From: Nageia nagi
Lineage: Eukaryota > Pinophyta
Direction: 5' to 3'
DNA: 64,000 bases
NCBI GenBank assembly: GCA_050084985.1
Contig: JBITNC010000001.1
Location: forward strand, 99,014,001 to 99,078,000
Position numbers and translations under genes: made by a program. Each line of letters begins with the position of its first letter. Position 1 is the stretch's first letter. Positions 13,230-25,530 of the stretch are shown piece after piece. The notes below the pieces were generated by a model that was not told the origin of the DNA, searched no databases, and worked only from the letters and a program-made list of their open reading frames with translations.

Positions 13230-13765
13230 GATGCATAGTGAGTTGCATCATCCATTGATGATGAGTCAATGTTAGCAATCTACTTATGGTTGCATCGCTA
13301 GTTCACCTTTTAAGTGAGTGAACTCTCACTAGCTATATTGATGGCCATTGATGGTCATACATTTTATGTATATAGCTCAATGACATTATGATTTGTATGG
13401 TTCAAAGAAAAAACCATGTGGATACATAACAAGTTGCATCATATATTGAATATTAGCCAATGTCAATATCTTGCTTATGGCTACATTGCCAATTTATCTT
13501 TTGAGTGAATGAACTCTCACTAGCCATGTCATTGATCATTGGCAATCATACATTTTATGTCTATGAACTCAAGATATTATTATTTGTATGGTTAAAAGAA
13601 AAAACTATGGGGATACATAGAAAGTTACATCATCTATTGGATATGAGCTAATGTCAACATCTTGCTTATGGTTGTATCGCCAATTTATTTTGAAGTGAGT
13701 GAACTCTCACTAGCTATGTCGATGGCCATCAATGACCTTACATTTTGTGTCCATGGTCCATATAC
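13230..13765. repeat. ~191-bp tandem repeat in element D, 2.8 copies
   Basis: Units begin GATGCATAG (13230), GATACATAA (13421) and GATACATAG (13612), each followed by GTTGCATC-like sequence and later AACTCTCACTAGC. It lies between the integrase end and the 3' LTR, a usual place for tandem arrays in Tat elements. Confidence 0.8.
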
Positions 13766-13930
13766 ATTATATTGTCATTGATTTTTTTGTCTTATTACAC
13801 ACTGCTAGCATCACATAGATAGTCAAATATGCTGCTAACACTATGAAGTTAATAATATTTTCAAAAAAATAAAAGATAGGCATATCCTTCTCATGATAGA
13901 GATGATTTGTAGGGTATAAAGTTATCATTT

Positions 13931-14530
13931 CTATGCATAGACATGTTTGAGATGGATGTAATTAAATATATTTGGTTCCTCTTTTCCCTCCATGGATGAT
14001 AACTTGTATGCTCTTGAACCTATTGCTTCTATGACCACAAATGGACCTAGCCAATTAGGTTCAAATTCTTTTGTTGCTTCATCATTTACTATTGTCTTAT
14101 TTATGTTTCCTTCAAGAACTAAATCTCCCACTTTGAATTATTTTGCTTTTATCTTATTGCCAAATGCTCTCTTGAGTTTTGCATGATAAAATTTTTGATG
14201 TTTAATAGCTCTGATCCTCTTTTCATCTAATGATTCCAATTGCTATAATCTTACTTTTCTTGCATCTTCATCTAGAATATCATCATGTAAGGAAATCCTA
14301 AGGGAGGGGATTTCTAATTCTTATGGGAAAATGGCCTCATCCCCATATACTAATGAAAATGGTATTGCCCCAGTGGCTATACAAACACTAGTTCTATATG
14401 TCCATAATACATATGGTAATTAATCATGCCAATCCTTCTTGTATTTATCCCATGTTTTGGTAATAATGCTCTTAATTATCTTATTTGAAGCTTCAAATTT
14501 ACCATTTAATGGTAAATTATGCATCAAAAA
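13931..14530 (-). pseudogene. Integrase C-terminal part of element D
   Basis: Reading down from 14530 the minus strand gives WTYRTS near 14430-14400, IPFSLVYGDEA near 14370-14340, then GDLVLEGN (14127-14105) and FEPNWLGPFVV (14070-14038), ending HLKHVYA. These are the tail of a Ty3/gypsy integrase: the end of the core and the GPF/Y-like module. The catalytic core and zinc-binding N-terminus are missing. The sequence jumps here directly from an RT N-terminal stub at about 14530, so one large internal deletion removed RT, RNase H and the integrase core. Confidence 0.85.
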
Positions 14531-15770
14531 GAAAGGTCTAAACCTAGAATATCATCATAAGACCAAGCAAAATTTTTAAAATGCTTAATAAACTTATTTT
14601 TGTGCCTTCCTACTACAAGGGAGGTAGGGCAACTCCAATTTGGATAAAGTGCTCTTCATTGGAAGTGCCAATATTGATATGTACTAACTCTTCTTATGGA
14701 AATGTAAGTTCCTCTTTTTTTTTGCAATAAGGATGGAAACTTTTCTATTATTAGTACATCATCATCAGCTGCATCTAATGGATGTACCTACAAAACTTCA
14801 TGAAAGTTGACCTCTTGGCCAAAATAAGCAAGTTCATTAAGGATATAACTTGTCTTTCATTTATCATTAGATTTGGGTAGCTTTGAATGTGCCCTCAAAT
14901 TTGAACCATGTACTTATGAACAAAAGCAAAGGGAACTATTTTACCTATTTTGGAAAATGATGGTATATATTTGAGGTTGAGTTATTGAGTGGTTTAGATG
15001 TAAACAAAGCAAGAATGATCATTATTTGGACTATTTTCACATCATTAGAAGCCCTTTGGTAGGACTACACACTATTTATGGCCCTTAAAGAGATAATCTT
15101 GAGCCATAATAAGTCTTTAAGAGATGCAAATAGATCCACATTGTCAATTCTATACATTCCCATCCCTATTTTTGTGATTTCATCTTGTTTATCTATATTT
15201 GCCTCTGATGTGGTAGATTCTATGGGGTCAATTTCATATCATGGGGATGTCATTGCAGAATACTCAAAATTAGTTTACATTACATACGATAAAGGGCTTA
15301 GGATCTCCTAACAATGTATGCACTTCTCCTTGGAATTCAAATTTTAATCTACCATGTAAGGTGGAGGGAACTACATCCATATCATGAAGCCAAGGCCTCC
15401 CCAAAAGCATTTTATATGACAATTTAGATTCTACAACATGAAATTTTTCTATTATGGTTCTAACACTTATAGTTATCATGATTGTGACTATGCCTAATGT
15501 ATTCATTGATGAAATATCATAGGCTCTAATCCTAAAAGTTGCTTCCTCTAAAGGAGGGATTTCTACACCTTTTTCTTGCAATTGATTCAAAAAGTTATGA
15601 GAACATACATTTAAAGCTAAGCCATTATCTACCATTTTTCTTTTAACTTCCCATCCATAAACCATAGGTGTAATATAAAGTGCTAAATATTCATCAAGAA
15701 ACTCTTTGTTGAGTCTCATATTTGTAAAAATAAATAGCATCACATTCCTTAATGGTTCTAAGTTTTTCAA
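14531..15770 (-). pseudogene. Protease and reverse-transcriptase stub of element D
   Basis: From 15770 the minus strand encodes a retropepsin-like region ending LLGRPWLHDMDVVPST (15390-15340) and LKFEFQGEVH, as in Tat/Athila polyproteins. Further down are ASLKDLL near 15120 and FAWSYDDILGLD (14565-14530), the opening of a Tat RT. The RT stops there at the deletion junction. The protease active-site region could not be placed confidently. Several stops interrupt the frame. Confidence 0.75.
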
Positions 15771-17100
15771 AGAACATAGCAGCTAAAATATTAGTGGGAA
15801 TAGTTTCATCTTTAAACAAAGCATACAATATGTCCCTATGCATTTGATAAGTATAAATAAGATCATATAAACTAATTTTTTCAATTGTATTTTTTAATTT
15901 ATCAATCATACTATATAATTTAGGGTCAGGTGGGATACTCACTTGCTCTATTATAACTGGGTCTAGAACATGGCACAAGCATCCTCTTCTCAAGCTAGCA
16001 TAAACATCCTTATAAACTATGATTTTATTGATTATAGGACCTTGATTGGCAATAGTTTAATATATTTTATATTTTCCTTTATTATTAAGTTCCAATATAG
16101 CCACCTCCAATACTTTACAAAAATTTGTGGCATGCCTTTTTCGTTGATGGTAAATGCAATATCCATCAAATTGTTCCATAGGAGCATCATCATCCTGAGA
16201 AGACCTTTTGAGAGGCCACAATAGTCCCATTTTCATGAGGTAACTTATAATAAAGTGTGGTTGAACAAGAAATGTGTATGTGTTCTCCTTTGTGGTGGTG
16301 GATCTTTGCAATTTTAGAGGAGTAGGTCTATCATCCATATGCACTAGTTTCTCTGCTTTCTTGGCATATGTTCTACTATTATCTTTAACAAAAGAACTAG
16401 ATTTTGCAATAATTATTGTACTAATACTCCAAAACCAATATCTTTAGCACTAGGAGCATGTAAATTAAGAACATGTATGATAGATTCATGAAAAATAGAA
16501 TAAATTTCATTCTCATCTAATTTGCTTTGAACTGATTACCATACCTTTTTGAACCATGGGATGTATTTCTCTAGGGTTTCATTGCTTCTTTATAAAATTG
16601 CACATAATTACACAAAATTAATTTGTTATTTAATGTTTTTATTATATTTTTCAATGAATACCTTGACCAATGTTTTGAAAGAATCAATCAATCCACTAGG
16701 TAGACTATAGAACCATTGACTAGCATCACCTTCCATACTCGGGAAGAATTTTGACATAAATCTCTCCTCCAATCCTAACTTCAACAAGAGCTACTCATAA
16801 AAAATAATAAGATGTTGTGGGATCCTATTCACCCTTGAACATCTTGAACTTGGAGGAATTATGGTTAGGTGGTAGGGGAAAATTACAGATCTCTACAGTC
16901 AAAGGTGAAATGAAGACACCATCATATTCATCTAGATTTTTATATTACACAATATTTGTAGGTTCAACTTGGATGTTATGACCCATTCATGAACTACTTG
17001 AACTTTTTAATGTCTTAACATGTTTGTTTAATGCATCGAATGTTATGGTCAAGTGTTGGATGACATGTAGCAATTGATCCATTCTTGTGCTACTGATAGC
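15771..17100 (-). pseudogene. gag of element D
   Basis: Capsid-like segment near 16730-16640 (EGDASQWFYSLPSG, then a VFIEKY run), typical of the Ty3-type retrotransposon gag domain. A zinc-binding-like motif C-x2-H-x4-H-x4-C (CIYHQRKRHATNFC, 16164-16123) follows; the His in second position is usual for Tat/Athila. The frame is broken by stops and shifts. Confidence 0.75.
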
Positions 17101-17189
17101 CTAGAAATAGGAGTAGGCACCAATAATATCATGGGGCTTTTATATAATATTTTGGAGATCTCATTAGGAGGGAAAGATAAATTGAATAG

Positions 17190-17204
17190 TTAGGTTCACC
17201 AAAA
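17190..17204 (-). promoter_or_regulatory. Primer-binding-site candidate of element D
   Basis: On the minus strand TTTTGGTGAACCTAA follows the LTR end TCTCCA. The same TGAACCTAA core follows the H 5' LTR. The tRNA was not identified. Confidence 0.5.
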
Positions 17205-17807
17205 TGGAGACCCAAAATAATGCATAAATAACAAAAATGTTGCACTATTTTTCTACAATTATTTTATTATTGTATATATCAAAAATATAGAAATAATAGA
17301 TAATGGATATACATGTACCTTTAATTAAATTGTATGCTTAACTTATTAAGAATGTTATCCATAAAATATGAGCATATATTGATTCATGCACATGTTGTTA
17401 GCAACCTAAATGAGCTACATCATTAGTAGCTCAGAATAAGCAATAATATAGATGCAATAAAGAATGTAGCAACAAGCAAATGAAAGATTCATCAGGTTAT
17501 GAACATAAGATATATTTTAGGAATAATATTTGTACATAATAGAGTGATATAACATTTTCTAGAATCTCTCTTGGATCCTCATCCTTCATTATATCTCAAG
17601 AACCTTTTAGATTGTGTTTGATGTCTTTATATAGCAACACCCCTCAATGTTGGGATTATTTCCCTTTACATGACTTAGGCCCTTTTTGGTCCATTACATA
17701 AATTACATAGCTTTGGGTATTGTTTAAACCCCTTATTTACATTACATATTATTGATGCTCTAAAATGAATTATTTAATAAATAATAATTCAATTTTAGGC
17801 ATCTATA
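17205..17807 (-). repeat. 5' LTR of element D
   Basis: Matches 12074-12667 with scattered, mostly transition differences. In element orientation it runs TATAGATGCC (TG decayed to TA) to TCTCCA. Target duplication TAGTG follows at 17808. Confidence 0.8.
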
Positions 17808-18590
17808 TAGTGAATATTATGGATAAAGAGTAGAGAGGAAGATAGAAAAAATTGAATATTTTTCTATAGCCATATGAATGCAACTGAGATTCTATAGTTT
17901 TTGAGTGGTGAATAGAATGTCTACAATATCATGAACTACCAATGTGATAATGTGAAGATATCTTTGTATCCTATAGTTATAATAAACATTGAAAAACTTT
18001 TAACTTGCATGATGTTAAGGTGAGAGTGAATGAGCAAACTACCATTAGTAAATAAACTACATCAAATTGGCAATGAGGTAGAATAGTGACTATGAAGACT
18101 AATTGTATATTTCTTACAAAGATAGTTAGGTGATGAATTTAATGCACTACAGATTAGTGAAGAATCTATGAATAGAGAATGCATTTTTATGTCAAACTTT
18201 TAATTAAGATTTGAAGTCCAAGTTGGTGCTTGGTAAGAGGAGTTGGTGGTCCTTACAATTGGTGCTATAGAAATTAGGGTTTGGTACTCCTTTTAGATAT
18301 AGCTGATAAAGAATAGAGGTTGGTGTACCTTCCAATTGTGCTAGTAAACTAAGTGTAAAGTTGGTACTTTACAATGGCTGGATTTAGACCATGCTTAGAG
18401 CAATCTTATTCAAGGATGTAGCTAGAATGGTAAATCTCATTATATCATTTGTTGTGTAATGCTTTTTTTGTGTATTAATTTTATTTTAGTTTTAATTTTG
18501 TATTACATTATCTTGAAGTACTCTAGGTTTGAAGTTTTAAATTTTAAGACATTGATTCACACCTCTCTTAGTGTCATTATGTGACTAACA
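17808..18590 (+). repeat. 3' LTR of element C, right part
   Basis: Resumes the C LTR after D and aligns with 6236-6990. It ends GTGACTAACA, followed by the TCACC target duplication. Confidence 0.85.
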
Positions 18591-18595
18591 TCACC

Positions 18596-20386
18596 TTCAT
18601 TATATAATATCAACATCTTGAGTTTAAGGTTAGTATGATTTTCAACTAAGGACTTGAAATATTTGAACCTATCAAAGTTTTGATCCTTGTGCTAAAGTAG
18701 ATAACCAAATTTCATCCTATTTAAGTCATTGATGAAGGTCAAGAAATAAGATTCTCCCCCAAAAGATGTAGTTTGAAATGTATCCATCAAATATGAATGC
18801 ATAAGCTAAAGAGGTTAGGTTTCCCTTATCACCTTTTCTTTTTCAAATATTTATCTATTCATATTTCCTAATATGAACTCCTCACATAGGAAAATTATGG
18901 ATGATATTAAAGGAAAACCTTCCATAAGTTCTTGTTCTTTCATGAATTGAATACTTTTATAGTTAAGGTACCCTAAATGTTGATGCCAAAGATTACCCCT
19001 AGAGTAAATATTTATAGTAAGGCACATCTTTATTAGAGTTTTATCCATAATATAGAGATTATATTTCACTAATCCTTTAACAAAGTGGAAATTCACTTCA
19101 TAAGGCATTAGAAGTGTGAGTTGAACTCTAATGAGTATCCTTTCCTTGCAACTTGAATTATGAAAAGTAAGTTCATGCTAAGCTTAGAATATAAAGCATA
19201 TGTTTAAGAACATTTCCATGAATCATCATACTCCTAATCTTTTATAATTCAAGGATTGAATTATCACCTATCAAAATTCCATCTTTTTTATGCTTATAAA
19301 AATTTTCAAACTTATCCTTTTCAAAGCACATGTGATTAGTGCACCTATAGTTGACAATCCAATCACTTGAAAAAGTGTGAGACATGGAGTAAGGACTACA
19401 AACAAAACCAATTTTAATATTCTTATTCCATTTGAATTTATTTACATTTTTATTTACCTTATTATTTTCTTATTTTTTCTTCTTATAATAGTAAAATTAT
19501 TTATGACCATATCCACCACAAAAGTTATAATTACCATTAAATTTTTTGTTAGGATTTGGTTTGTTTTCCTTGCCCTTTCCATCTATTTATTTGAAGTTAT
19601 AGTTGTAATACTTTTCAAACTTCTTGTAAGTAGTAGGAAAAGACTTATTATTATGCTTGAACTTCTTCTTGAAAGGAGTTTTAGTTTCTGCTAGAGAAAC
19701 ATTTTTATTCTTTGGAAAAAATATCAACATCTTTTTGTCAAGATTTTCCTCATGCTTTGAAGGAGCCTTGAAAGGTTATAAAGAGAGAATACTTCTTCTT
19801 CATCATGAAGCCTAGTCTCAATAATTGTCACAAAGTTACTAAAATTTGAAGAGAGTATTTGAAGAATGATGAAGATCATGAACTTGTCATTGATCTAAAT
19901 ATAAGCACAACCAACAAGTTGGGTCTTAAGGTCAATGATCTTATTCAAATAAATTGAAATAGTTTTATCTTCCCCTTAATGATATTGAAGTAGTGTTTCA
20001 ATAGTGATGATCCTTATCAAACATTTGGACCCTAGGTAGATGTTTTTGAGCCTATACCAAGCTTCCTTGCAAAGTTTTATAAAGAGATCATATGTAACAC
20101 TTCTTCAAACATTGCATGAAAAAACATAAAGGTTGCAAGATCATTCTTTATGTTGTAAGCTTCAAGTTCCTTCTCTTTTGTAGGAGAAATAAGGTTCTCA
20201 TTAATTATCTTCCATAGTTTCTTTATCTATAGTTCAAGTTTCATTCAAGGTTCCCAAATGCCATAATTATAACCATCAAGGATGTGCTTGGGTAAGAAGA
20301 TATCTCCCATTTGCTAAACAAGAAGCTGAAAGTGTTAACCAATGTAAGCATGTTAAATTTTTGAACCAAATTAATCAACCATGTTG
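18596..20386 (-). pseudogene. Copia element B, 5' half: gag, protease, pre-integrase, integrase N-terminus
   Basis: Minus-strand order: gag from ~20380 with ILDGYNYGIWE near 20285-20255; a degraded zinc knuckle near 19545-19500; protease remnant WIVNYRCTNHMCF near 19365-19325, where D-S-G has become N-Y-R; pre-integrase with LWHQHLGYLNYKS (18990-18952); integrase core start with SYFLTFIND near 18755. The frame then runs into the C insertion and resumes at 4720. Decay is heavy. Gag appears to be cut at ~20387 by element H. Confidence 0.8.
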
Positions 20387-20391
20387 AGTTT

Positions 20392-21100
20392 TTTTTAACT
20401 AAAATAATAATAATTAGGGTTATTTATAGAATATTAATTTAACAAATTTACTATGAAATAACATGAAAGATGAAAATGACCTACTTGACCTTGACTTATC
20501 AAAACTAGATTTATGAAAGATACAAACTTGTACTTTACCTAAAATAATAAATGAAGATATAATACAATCAAAAGAGGAAGAATGATAAGATTCTCTAAAA
20601 TATGGAGCCATTAATCCAACCTTAACCTAATGTTGGTGCTAGGAACCTAGTGATGTCATTTGATTATCATTCTAGAATACCTCTTCCTTTTGATCAATGT
20701 CATCAAACCACCATTGATGCATGGAATCTTACCCACAAATGGATGAAAGATCATAAGAATGTAAAGCTCAGAGTATAACAAAATCTAGAGATGATAGGTA
20801 GCATTAAGAAACACTAGTCAAGAGTGACATAGGTATATTTCCACCTATTAAAGATATAGGATTATGTCATATCTTTGATAAATGATCATGCATAACCCAT
20901 CCAACTTTAAAGGAAAAAAATATAGTGCTAAGACTCCTCCTTAGTCTTATTGTGATGCCAAGCTAACTTGTTACCACAAAATATAAAGGTATATTAGAGT
21001 GCACATTGAAAAGAGCATTCATTTAATAAATTAAATAAATTATTTTAAATACCTACAAGGATATTTTAATTAAATTAAAATTTATTTTTTTATGTTAATA
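20392..21100 (-). repeat. 3' LTR of element H
   Basis: Matches ~51615-52335 over its length, for example AACTTGTACTTTAC, GATATGATAGGT-like stretches and ATTAAATAAATTATTT. About 20 bases of the plus-strand left terminus are missing relative to 51587. The right side GTTAATA|GATACCCCACATTG is, on the minus strand, a purine tract followed by the LTR start TATTAACA. Confidence 0.7.
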
Positions 21101-23329
21101 GATACCCCACATTGAATATGTTTTTATGCTTTTGGTATAAGAGATAAGCATAAATTAAAAGTATAACAAGAAAAGTAAGAAAGAACTCCATGGAAAGTTG
21201 TCTCATAGTGATAACTTTAGATGCACTAGTTTTCATTTATATTATGCCCCCTCTTTGAATTGGTTGTAACATGATGGACCTCTCATTATAGGAGAAATCC
21301 AAGGTAAATAAAAAGGAACCTGAAAAGAAATTTAAATAAGATTTTTTTTTTATGCAAGATATCTTTAATATAAATATTTAATATCATGATATGGAAAGTA
21401 TGATAAGAAAGAAAACTTGTATTTGGTGACTTAGCCACCAAGATTTGATGAATATGATAATCAATTTAGACTATGCAATTTGATTTCCTAAGCCAACATG
21501 TTTCCATGGATTGTTGATATGGATGGCCTTTCCTTACAAAGGTGCCAAATGATATGACTGACCCTTCCTTACAAATGCATCAAATGATAAGAATGACTAA
21601 CTTGGTTTCTCAAGATACCATGTTTCCATGGAATAGTTGATAAGATGGCCCCTTCTTTACAAATGAGGCTAATGATATAAGAAGTAAAATGATATAAAAA
21701 GTACTTTCTAGTATAGGATAAGATATGATAAACATATTTTATGAAAAAAAATAGATAAGATACAAAATATGGTATAAGGAATATTTTATAAGCAAATGTT
21801 ATACACACATATTTTAATAAAGCATGATAAGGAAGATATGATAGAGTTATAACAAGCATTATATATGATAAGAAATCATGCAATTTTTTTACAATATTCA
21901 TTGATGTGTAATTTTGATAAGGAATGTAACCAAAATTTGATAAGAAAATTATGAAATTTGTATTTGATAAAGTATTATCTAAAATACCATAGCAATGTAT
22001 AACGAAATGAACATGTATCCATGTTATGAAAATATAAAAAGTATTTTGAAACACATTTTTGAAATATGATAAATTATTTGAAATAGATATAATTTTTATC
22101 AATCACCATACATAAATAGAAAGGAAATAAATTTTTCCTCATTTAAGCATACATATAAAATACATAAACTAAATTCAACTTAAATTTACCATTTTAACAC
22201 AATGGCAGTGTTGGAAATGTAGTGACAATGCTATCCTAAGGAAAGCAATTTCTTAAAGTGATAATTTTCCAAGTTCTATGTTGCACTTTTGAAGTGAAAA
22301 AGAAAAGCAATTTAGAGGAATATGCTAGGTAAAGTAAATTTTGATTATCATTTCACATTAATTTGATCGATTGTTCCCAGGAGGAGTTTTTGATAATTTT
22401 ATATGTTATTGTAGGTAGTGATTAACCTTTTTATGGTATGCAGGAAAAGAGTACATTTAGGCTATGAAATTTGATAAAAAAAGATTTGAGTAACCCAACA
22501 ACAACATTGGAATCCAATTGTGATTTTCCATTAAGGGAGAAGTAAGTTGTTGAGCAAGAGGCCAAATACAAGTGTGCATGTATTTAACAATAAAAAAAAT
22601 TTAATTCTGGTTCATCAGTGAGGATAAGGGATAAAATTGGAAAAGAATTTTCCAAATATTTTATAAATAGGAAGAATTGGGTTTCATTTGCATATTCATA
22701 ATTTTTCAACTTGATGTCTCATCCCTTAAGGTATTTGGTATCCTATTTGACTTATGGAGAGATTCAAGAGTGCTATTGACTTGTTGGGTATATTAATTAT
22801 GAATATGACTCACTAGATTACTTCACAACAAGGTCATCGATATTTAGTTGTTCATTCTTCAACTAAGGGACACCAAGTACTAAAATTTCCTTATATTATT
22901 ATCCTATACATTATTTAGAAGGGTTTTATGATACTTTTTTAATTTGGTCAAGCTTTTGCTAAATTTGAATAAAAATCAAAATATAAGGGGTAAAAATATA
23001 GGGATAGTTTTTTGCATGCATGGGATGAAACAAAACTCAATTTTACTATATAATTTGGGATAAACCTAATGGGTTTCAAAACTTTTTGAAAATTAGAGGC
23101 TTAAATGGGGTGATGTCCTTAGAATCCTAGCATTGCTGTTGGGATAAAGTTTTTTAGAAATGAATAAAATAATCTCTATACTAATTTTAAATACATTTGT
23201 ACTTTGAAATTTTTGAAAAACTTATTAAATTTATTAATTGAATAGAAATAATATATTTCAAGTTTTTATGCTTTAAATTTGATATTTGGTTGTTAATACA
23301 TTTTCATGTTTAATTTGGATAAAGGATCA
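21101..23329. other. Untranslated interior of H between 3' LTR and PMD frame
   Basis: No gene seen. A diverged duplication of about 60 bases begins CATGTTTCCATGGA at ~21497 and again at ~21609. The tract 21390-21970 is rich in GATAAG. The 177-residue minus-strand frame at 21569-22102 has low-complexity composition and no motif. Confidence 0.5.
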
Positions 23330-24720
23330 AGCCTCCTTTATGAGGTATGAGCCATGGAGTCTAGCTATGGATGTGGCTGTAGACTTTATGCTAACTATGG
23401 AGGAGATATGATGGCTAGCGTAATCTAGAATTAGTCACATGAGGGGTATTATGCACTTCTTATATGACAGGTATTTTTTGAATACCCTCTTGGAGCATTG
23501 GGATGATGATACTAATGCATTTCACCTACTGATGGGTTAGATTATCATCACCCTTACTAATATTGATCACATCCTATGGGTACCCATGAAGGGTACATTG
23601 ATTTAAAGGGATATTCTATCTATGGCTAATATGGAAGACCATTTTTATTGGTTGATAGCGTTACAAGATTACCAACACCAAAAAAAGGGTGTACCCCTTC
23701 ATGACATGATATACATAACCCTAGAGGACATAGACATAATTTGGTATTTTAGACTAAATGTTGCAATTTTTATCAATACTATCCTATCTAGTGATAAGAA
23801 CCACAAGTTCTTCCATCTATTCCCATAGTGGTAGGGATTTACCTTTATGAGGAGAGGTATGCATGAGTGCCTTGCATATTGGCCATGCTATAAAAGGATC
23901 TTCATAGCTTTATTTATATGAAGAAGGGTGGTAGGATTATGGCCCATTTATTTATCCTATAGGCCTAGGCTTATGAGGATATTAGCATAGCTTATACCTA
24001 TCTTTCAATAATTTCATGGGAGAACATGCATCACTGGTTTTAATGGTAAACCACACAACAAATAGGGATGAAAAGGGGAGTTGACCAGTGTCAAAGAATA
24101 CTAGATTTACTAAATGAGGATGATTTTGTTTGGGACCCATACTTTGAATTTCTATTATGGAAGGAGTCTGATGAGGAATTATCATGGAGTATGACTCTAT
24201 ATCATATCCATGGTCATAGATAGGTAATCAAGTTTTATTAGCTAGACCAGGTGCTTAGATAGTTTAGCATAATGCAAGACATGATTGTGCCAAGTGTGTG
24301 GCCTAATATGGATTGGTACTATTGGTATCAAGCAATTATAACATGGAGTGAGGAGTGGATCATACTAGAGGACCATTCCCCTAGGGTTTCTATCCCACAT
24401 CATTGACATACTTCAATGTACCAAAGACGATGGGATTCAATAAGGCCCAACTCACTAGGCCTAGAGGATGAGGAGGGAGATGAGGCAAAGGAGAGGAGGA
24501 CACGGGGGAGGAGGAGGAGGAGGAGAAGGAGATAGAGAGAGGGAAATTGATGGATGTGGGAAATATACCACCACCTACCCAACCAATGGATCCATTTGCA
24601 TCATCCTCATTAGGAGCTATAACTCCCCCAAGGGACACTTCAAGTATACCTAGACTCTAAGGATTTGATAATTGGCTTATTCAGGAAAAAAAGAAAATTG
24701 ACTACAACCTTTTTTTAATA
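23330..24720 (+). pseudogene. Plant mobile domain (PMD) reading frame, antisense within element H
   Basis: PMD proteins are a plant family including MAIN and MAIL1 and many transposon-linked members; the domain's activity is unsettled. The frame opens near MDVAVDFM (23367), then LLEHWDDDTNAFHL (~23490-23530), the position of the family's W-x-(5-6)-TFHLPxGE motif; the GE is lost. After frame changes, DDFVWDPYF (~24119-24145) and HIHGHR, LDQVLR, FSIMQDM (~24207-24285) follow, recalling the common VLRQFGxRQ motif. A Trp-rich stretch and an acidic, Gly/Arg-rich tail (~24460-24560) end it. At least three frames and many stops make it clearly dead. It reads away from the H 3' LTR, opposite to H. 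Confidence 0.75.
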
Positions 24721-25068
24721 CAATGATAGAGACTCAAGTTAAAATGCTACAAGTGTAGGTTATGAGCCTACAAATGCATCTAAAGGCTCAATATGACTAG
24801 ATAGGAGTCCTATAGGGATAGATAGAGTCTTTGCAATCTCTTCCTCATTTGATACCTCACCAAGAGTTATAAAGGCTCCAAGATCTGATCATAATGAAAG
24901 ATAGTTATCTTCTTTAGTTTGGGAAGACACTAGTGATGATATCAATTAGTTGGTCTAGGTATAAGAGTTAGAGTATGACCCAAGATCCATCCATCAGTCA
25001 AAGGTTTTGTGGGGTTAACTAGTTTGTATCAAAGATCCATGTTTGTGGAAATATTATATATATTATAT

Positions 25069-25101
<33 letters not shown>

Positions 25102-25530
25102 ATGCATTATTTTGGACCTATTTTATATTTTTGATTAATTGCTTTAATGGTTTGTCGATTTACTTGTTTATAAGATAAAATTTATTTGCAAAAATTTGTA
25201 AAATAAACAATTTTGTTTTTCATTATAGATCATAAGTATAATCACAAAAATGATTCTTAACTAAAAATATAAAATAGTAGTTTTAAGAAAAAATAAAAAT
25301 GTTACAAATGTACAAAACTAACATGAGATAATTTGTTTAATGAAATATCAAAATGAGCATAAAAGGTATTTTAATAAAAAATAACTTTAATAACACAACA
25401 AATTTAGGAGACATGAAAATATATAGAATTTACAAAAATTGAAACAATCATATTGATATTGATAAGAATGGAGTGATAGTGGAAGCGATCGGTTAAGATG
25501 GGGAAATGGAACTAAGAAATAAATATGGTT
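24721..25530. repeat. AT-rich stretch with TA microsatellite
   Basis: No gene seen. A (TA)n-type microsatellite spans about 25056-25102. The remainder is A/T-rich sequence up to the left LTR of E. Confidence 0.7.

Larger units (their letters stand above)
12074..17807 (-). mobile_element. Element D: internally deleted Tat-like Ty3/gypsy element
   Basis: Two directly repeated ~0.6 kb LTRs (12074-12667 and 17205-17807) flank minus-strand gag, protease, an RT stub and integrase. Flanks TAATG (left) and TAGTG (17808-17812) form a target duplication with one G/A mismatch. The undisturbed sequence GTAGTGAATATT is seen in the other LTR of C at 6235-6246. RT, RNase H and most of integrase are deleted. 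Gag and protease style place it near the Tat/Athila group. Confidence 0.85.
4726..18590 (+). mobile_element. Element C: copia-type LTR element with ~2.3 kb LTRs and gag only
   Basis: Bounded by LTRs that begin TATTAATATATG (4726) and TGTTAATATATG (10328) and both end GTGACTAACA (6990 and 18590). Flanking duplications are TCACT (4721-4725) and TCACC (18591-18595), one C-to-T apart. The initiator-Met-like primer site, polypurine tract and gag with zinc knuckles identify it as copia-related. The 3.3 kb interior has no recognisable protease, integrase, RT or RNase H, so it probably depended on another element. Its 3' LTR is split by element D. It sits inside the integrase of copia B. Confidence 0.88.

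Noticed and set aside
15078-15311. 77-residue plus-strand frame
   Set aside because: Shadow of the D protease-to-RT spacer on the minus strand.
19377-19694. 105-residue plus-strand frame
   Set aside because: Hydrophobic shadow of the B protease and zinc-knuckle region, which is coding on the minus strand.
21569-22102. 177-residue minus-strand frame
   Set aside because: Ile/Phe/Tyr-rich composition expected from A/T-rich, GATAAG-repeated DNA; no motif or conserved neighbour.
24390-24653. Overlapping Ser/Gly-rich frames on both strands
   Set aside because: Produced by the purine-rich acidic tail of the PMD frame in wrong frames.
25056-25102. TA-rich tract as a promoter TATA box
   Set aside because: Simple microsatellite with no adjacent gene start.
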